Shown: positions 23,239-27,404 of the stretch, one piece after another
How positions within the stretch are numbered: position 1 is the first letter of the stretch
How the letters are laid out: each line of letters starts with the position of its first letter
Assembly (NCBI GenBank): GCA_016297805.1
Contig: JAEDFX010000023.1
Coordinates: 1 to 27,404 of the forward strand
Origin: Treponema sp.
Lineage (GTDB): Bacteria; Spirochaetota; Spirochaetia; Treponematales; Treponemataceae
Direction of reading: 5' to 3'
Length of the DNA stretch: 27,404 nt
The notes under the pieces: model-generated
Told to the model about the DNA's origin: nothing
Databases searched by the model: none
What the model saw: the letters and a program-made list of their open reading frames with translations, nothing else
Made by a program: the position numbers and the translations under genes

Positions 23239-24735
23239 ATGAACAGAAAAAATCTTTTTCCAACAGTATTAATCAGTTTAGTTTCTCTTTTATTTTCTGC
23301 TTGCAGCTGGTTCAGTAAATCTTCATTAGATGCAGATGAAAATTGCTGTCTGGTCAGCTTTAGCGTAATCAATTTTGAAGAAGACTCAGCCCGTGCCTTG
23401 TTCCATCCGAAAAATCTTACTGCTTCCCAGGTTGATGAATTTATTTTGAATGCAGCTATGGACTTAGTTCCAGAAGGTGCAGACACAAGTAAAAGTGAAA
23501 TCGTAAATTTAAGTTTTGATACTTATGATGAATTAACTTCGCTTACTAAGCAATTATACATAGGAAACTGGACATTTACCCTTGAAGCATACAAAGATGG
23601 TAAAAAAATTGCTGATGGAACAGAAACCGTAGACCTTGATACCAGCAGATTGATTCATTTTGACTTGCAGGAGCCTTCAACCGGAGACGGCAGTTACTCC
23701 TTTACAGTAAATTTCCCATATAACGGAGCCGCCAAGGTTAAATATAAGGTTGATGTTTTTGAAAACCTGAACTCTGCAGCCGCACTTACAGATATTTCCT
23801 ATACAACAGTCACACTGGAAGGAAAAGATTATTCTTCGGTTACAATAAACTCCTCTACCGACCTTCCAAAGGGTTATTATTTCTTAAAACTGTATTTTTA
23901 CAGTGATGCAGCAGCAACAAATTTAATAAGCCAGAATACTGTGTACTTCCAGGTTTCCCCAGGCCGCAAAACAGCAGCCTCTGTAAAACTGGACGAAATC
24001 AATACCCCATATTCAATTATCTATAAAAACCAGGATGGAACAGAGTTTAACCACTGGAATCCTTCTTTATGGAACGGCGCAACTCCAATTGCAGAATTTA
24101 ATTCTTCTATGAACGTTACTTTACCGGTAAAAAAAGATGTTCTATGGACAAATCATAAATTCCTGGGCTGGTATACAGCGGCCGATTCTACAGGAACAGT
24201 AACTGCAGGGTGGACAGCAGGTACAACAGGCAGTCAGACAGTTTATGCAAAATGGGAAGATGTATTGGACATTTCAGATGGCCCGGTTTCGTATACAAAT
24301 GATGATATAACCTTTGAAATTTCCAGCAATACAGCCCTGCCAGGAGAAACAACAGAAATTGCAGTCACAATTACCCTGAACAAGGGAACTGCACAGGAAA
24401 AACTCCTTACAGCAGCAGATTTTGCAAATTATACAATGAAAGTTTATTCCAACGGAAAAGATGTAACTTCTGCTTCTAACTTTGATATAGACACAGAAAA
24501 CCAGAAAATAAAGATACAGCAAATTCCTATTGAACAAAAATTTACCCTATATATAAGTATAAAATATAATGGAAAAACCTATGGTGGCAGTTTTATTATT
24601 GAAGTTCAGCTGCCGGATGAGCCAATAACGAATTCAAGCTGGACAATAAATGGGTCTACATTTACTCCAACAAATGATACAGCAGCAAATGCAACAGAAT
24701 TAAAAACTAAAACTTATGCATGGACAAAGAATTAA
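23239..24735 (+). CDS. Lipoprotein paralogous to the preceding one, with one InlB-type repeat
   Basis: The protein has 499 residues from the ATG at 23239; an in-frame TTG two codons earlier is less well placed, and AGGAAG lies 6 nt before the ATG. The signal peptide ends in FSAC (Cys22). Residues about 25-250 align with the N-terminal module of the preceding protein (polypeptide positions carrying WTFTLEAYKDG and LPKGYYFLKLYFYSDAA). A single InlB-type repeat follows (FLGWYTAADSTGTVTAGW to QTVYAKW). The C-terminal 150 residues (from about DISDGPVSYTND) are a beta-rich domain I do not recognise. There is no beta-helix, so it looks like a shortened or re-assorted relative. The gap to the previous stop codon is 2 nt, which fits one operon. 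Confidence 0.85.
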   Translation: MNRKNLFPTVLISLVSLLFSACSWFSKSSLDADENCCLVSFSVINFEEDSARALFHPKNLTASQVDEFILNAAMDLVPEGADTSKSEIVNLSFDTYDELTSLTKQLYIGNWTFTLEAYKDGKKIADGTETVDLDTSRLIHFDLQEPSTGDGSYSFTVNFPYNGAAKVKYKVDVFENLNSAAALTDISYTTVTLEGKDYSSVTINSSTDLPKGYYFLKLYFYSDAAATNLISQNTVYFQVSPGRKTAASVKLDEINTPYSIIYKNQDGTEFNHWNPSLWNGATPIAEFNSSMNVTLPVKKDVLWTNHKFLGWYTAADSTGTVTAGWTAGTTGSQTVYAKWEDVLDISDGPVSYTNDDITFEISSNTALPGETTEIAVTITLNKGTAQEKLLTAADFANYTMKVYSNGKDVTSASNFDIDTENQKIKIQQIPIEQKFTLYISIKYNGKTYGGSFIIEVQLPDEPITNSSWTINGSTFTPTNDTAANATELKTKTYAWTKN

Positions 24736-24746
24736 GGAGAAATGAA

Positions 24747-27404
24747 ATGAAAAAAAACACTGTTATTTTACTAACTTCAATTCTCCTCTGTCTTTCATCC
24801 TGCAGACTGTTTTTTAATCACAAGGATGCAGATATTTCGGAAGATTCCAGAATTTTATGTACTGTAACTGGTTCTGTTGGAATAAATCTTACAAAAATAA
24901 ATGAGGCAGCCAGAACTGCCATTCCTGTTGTAGATATAACTGCTCCTGAATACAGTACTCTTACTTATACAGTTAAGGCTGTAAACCTGGCAGATTCTTC
25001 TGTGGAAACTGGAACTGTAAATACCGGTGCTGCAGTTACTTATGAAATTTCTCTTCCGGACGGAGAATTTGAAATAACTGTAAACGCCTATACTGATTCA
25101 GATCAGCTTTTAACCGGTTCTACAAAAATCACTGTAGTTTCCCATGCTGTTTCAGAAGGTTCAACTGCTGTAAATCTTACAGGCCTTACTGCTTCCACTG
25201 GAAAAGTAAAACTTCCTGTAAAAATTGATGCAGACAGTGAAATTACTTCTGCAAAAGCCTGCTGGGAGGTTGGTGGAGTTGCAAAAGAACAGACACTGAC
25301 TTTGGACTCAAATGCAGCAACACCTGTTCTTAGTACTGATTTTACTATGGTTAATAATGGCGATATGGGACAGAATGTGCCTTCCGGAGCTTATCAGGTT
25401 AAATTCATTTTTTATAAAGGCAGCAATGTGGCCTATTCCTTTATTGAACTTGTTAATGTTTTTGATAATCTTGAAACCACTAAATGGATAGATAACGTTA
25501 GGGCTGTATATTTAACTGGCGGACAGATAAATATTACCAAAACACTTGTAAAATCATATTTACTTAAGAGTTTTTATGTAGATCCTTCTGGTGGCAGCGA
25601 TGCTAATCCAGGCGGCTTCTTTGAACCGGTTGCATCAGTTCAGAGGGCTGTAAACTTAATTTCTGCCATTAATGATGGCTATACAAGCTATTCAATTTAT
25701 CTTATGGGGGACGTAACTGCAGCTTCTGCCGGTGATTTTGTTGCACTTACTGGTCTTGAAAACAGTTTTGTAGCAGTTGATCCTTTATTGAAATTAAAAT
25801 TAAGAATCGCTTCAGCTGATAATACAAAAAAGAAAATCTCTGCAAATGCTTTAGGACGGGTGTTGTATATAAATCCTAAAACAGATGTTACTCTGGAAAG
25901 ACTTCTTATAACAAAAGGTAACTGTACCGATGGAGCTGGTATTTTTATTGATAAAGATGCCTCAAATACAGCCGCATGTACATTAAACGATTGTGAAGTA
26001 AGCGGAAATACTGCTGTAAATGGAGGAGGGGTTTATCTTAAAGGTGCTTTAAGTTTAGATTCAACCAGTGCCATTAAATATAATACTGCAACAGCAAGTG
26101 GTGGCGGAATTTATGCAGCAGGTGGCAGCCTTAAAGGCACTTCTGTTACCAATAATACTGCCACAGTTTCTGGTGGCGGAATTTATGTTGCTGATGATTT
26201 ATCTGTAGAAGGTAAAATTACTGTAGTTGATAACAAGGCTGGAACAGAGGGAGCTTTAATAGACAGTAATGTACTGCTTCCTTCTATATCAGATGTATTA
26301 AGAAAACTGAAGGTAACCGGGCCCCTTACTTCATCAGAAATAAGAGTAACTGTAAATGTAACTCCTGGTACCGAATCTACAACAATAGCTTTTACCAGCG
26401 GATTTAAAACCCGTAACCCTGGGGTGACTCCACAGACTTATTTTTATTCAGATAACAATCTTCTTATTGGCCCAGATGCTGATGGAGAAGCCTGTCTTTC
26501 TGTTACATCAGGAATTTTTGCTCCGGGAACTTATGATAATGTAAAATTTGAGCTGTGCGACGGAACTTCTGCGGCTGCAAACAAAGTTTCTATGGTTTCT
26601 ACAGCAATCACAGAACCTCAGACACTTTATCTTCTTGCAAAACTGGAAGATAATTCTGGTGCTGCTCCTGTTTATACTGATATTACAGATAAAGTTACAG
26701 AATGGCATGTAGAACTTCGTCTTGGTCAGGTTGATGCTATTGCTGCAGGCACTGGTATTACTATGAATTCAGAAAATCATAGCTTTACAATACCAACAGG
26801 AAGCCGTTCAGATAATTATGCCGTTTATGTTTCCGGTATTTATAATGGCCGCCGTTATGGAACAACAATTCCTTTGTCTATATCTAATTATGCAGTTTGT
26901 ACTCTGGCAGAACTGCAGGAAATTATGCAGACCTGGGCTGATAATCTTTCTACTGGAGACTGCTATATAAAACTTACTGATCCTGCTCCGGAATTATATT
27001 CTACTGTTGCAGGTACTTTATCTCTTAATTCAATATTAGGAAATGAAAATTATGAATATATGCCTGTTTTTCTGGACCTTACAGCCTGTACTGGCCTTAC
27101 AGAAATAAAGGCTAATGCATTTTTAAACTGCAGTAATTTGAAACAGGTTTCTTTACCAGAGTCTGTTACAAAAATCGGAGATTATGCATTCCAGAATTGT
27201 ATTGCCATGACAAAGATTTCTATTACAGATAATCCGGCCTTTACTACAGTAGGTAAATATGCATTTGATGGCGACAGAATCTTACCGGAAGTCATATTAC
27301 CTTCATCAACAACGGCTATTGGAGAAAGTGCATTTACTAACTGCTATAAGCTGGATACCATGCCTTTACCAGAAAATCTGCAATCTATAGGTACCAGCTG
27401 TTTT
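24747..27404 (+). CDS. Lipoprotein with beta-helix and BspA-like leucine-rich repeats (partial, runs off the right edge)
   Basis: The frame is open from the ATG at 24747 to the window end, 886 codons with no stop. AGGAGA lies 6 nt upstream and the previous stop codon 11 nt upstream. A lipobox LSSC places the acylated Cys at 19. Residues about 30-270 are a beta-rich module with a segment like that of its neighbours (SGAYQVKFIFYKGSNVAYSF). Next is a beta-helix opening with FYVDPSGGSDANPGG, with repeated NNTA...SGGGIY turns (SGGGIYAAGG, SGGGIYVADD). The C-terminal visible part has BspA-type LRR_5 repeats (LTEIKANAFLNCSNLKQVSL, VTKIGDYAFQNC, TTVGKYAFDG, TAIGESAFTNC). Such repeats in oral bacteria and treponemes mediate binding to matrix proteins or other bacteria. 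The true C terminus is not visible. Confidence 0.88.
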   Translation, partial: MKKNTVILLTSILLCLSSCRLFFNHKDADISEDSRILCTVTGSVGINLTKINEAARTAIPVVDITAPEYSTLTYTVKAVNLADSSVETGTVNTGAAVTYEISLPDGEFEITVNAYTDSDQLLTGSTKITVVSHAVSEGSTAVNLTGLTASTGKVKLPVKIDADSEITSAKACWEVGGVAKEQTLTLDSNAATPVLSTDFTMVNNGDMGQNVPSGAYQVKFIFYKGSNVAYSFIELVNVFDNLETTKWIDNVRAVYLTGGQINITKTLVKSYLLKSFYVDPSGGSDANPGGFFEPVASVQRAVNLISAINDGYTSYSIYLMGDVTAASAGDFVALTGLENSFVAVDPLLKLKLRIASADNTKKKISANALGRVLYINPKTDVTLERLLITKGNCTDGAGIFIDKDASNTAACTLNDCEVSGNTAVNGGGVYLKGALSLDSTSAIKYNTATASGGGIYAAGGSLKGTSVTNNTATVSGGGIYVADDLSVEGKITVVDNKAGTEGALIDSNVLLPSISDVLRKLKVTGPLTSSEIRVTVNVTPGTESTTIAFTSGFKTRNPGVTPQTYFYSDNNLLIGPDADGEACLSVTSGIFAPGTYDNVKFELCDGTSAAANKVSMVSTAITEPQTLYLLAKLEDNSGAAPVYTDITDKVTEWHVELRLGQVDAIAAGTGITMNSENHSFTIPTGSRSDNYAVYVSGIYNGRRYGTTIPLSISNYAVCTLAELQEIMQTWADNLSTGDCYIKLTDPAPELYSTVAGTLSLNSILGNENYEYMPVFLDLTACTGLTEIKANAFLNCSNLKQVSLPESVTKIGDYAFQNCIAMTKISITDNPAFTTVGKYAFDGDRILPEVILPSSTTAIGESAFTNCYKLDTMPLPENLQSIGTSCF

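Overview
The window looks like chromosome of a host-associated spirochaete, most likely a Treponema. The grounds are a low-GC genome, a potABCD polyamine importer with a lipoprotein binding protein, a FecR/adenylate cyclase cluster, and a run of modular surface lipoproteins carrying InlB-type, beta-helix and BspA-type leucine-rich repeats. The genus is an inference from gene content and protein style; no rRNA or other taxonomic marker is present.

Layout. (1) 1-1985, minus strand: a short IR-bounded hairpin element sits between two copies of the 3' end of hisF. Intact hisF and hisH follow, overlapping by 8 bp, then a 40-bp minisatellite and a small one-helix membrane protein. (2) 2094-5351: a RecQ helicase without an HRDC domain (plus) converges on a periplasmic OmpA-domain protein (minus), the two stop codons sharing 4 bases. 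A membrane-anchored nuclease of the Holliday-resolvase-related family (plus) is divergent from the OmpA gene. (3) 5377-11285, minus strand: potA-potB-potC-potD, followed 47 bp later by a PAS-GGDEF-EAL protein whose GGDEF motif is degenerate and whose EAL site is intact. (4) 11503-18778, plus strand: a small two-helix membrane protein with its own terminator, then a tightly overlapping trio. The trio is a class III adenylate cyclase with an extracytoplasmic sensor, a membrane-anchored FecR protein with about seven FN3-like repeats, and a secreted protein made of an FN3-like domain, a roughly 235-residue charged helix and a C-terminal beta-barrel. (5) 18797 to the right edge, plus strand: four consecutive lipoprotein genes, the last one cut by the window edge.

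How the genes work together. HisF and HisH form imidazole glycerol phosphate synthase. PotABCD import spermidine/putrescine, and the adjacent phosphodiesterase may link uptake or motility to cyclic di-GMP. The cyclase/FecR/beta-barrel trio is the strongest candidate for an undescribed system: predicted parts lie in the cytoplasm, inner membrane, periplasm and outer membrane, and the overlaps suggest coupled translation, so a trans-envelope sensor or tether feeding cAMP production is plausible. The lipoprotein island shares N-terminal modules but changes its distal repeats from gene to gene, as expected of a diversifying adhesin family.

At least three genes (hisH, the cyclase gene and the OmpA gene) have a good -10 box ending only 6-8 nt before the start codon and no Shine-Dalgarno sequence, suggesting leaderless transcripts. 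No tRNA, rRNA, CRISPR array, transposase or phage gene was seen, and no gene-free stretch exceeds 300 bases.
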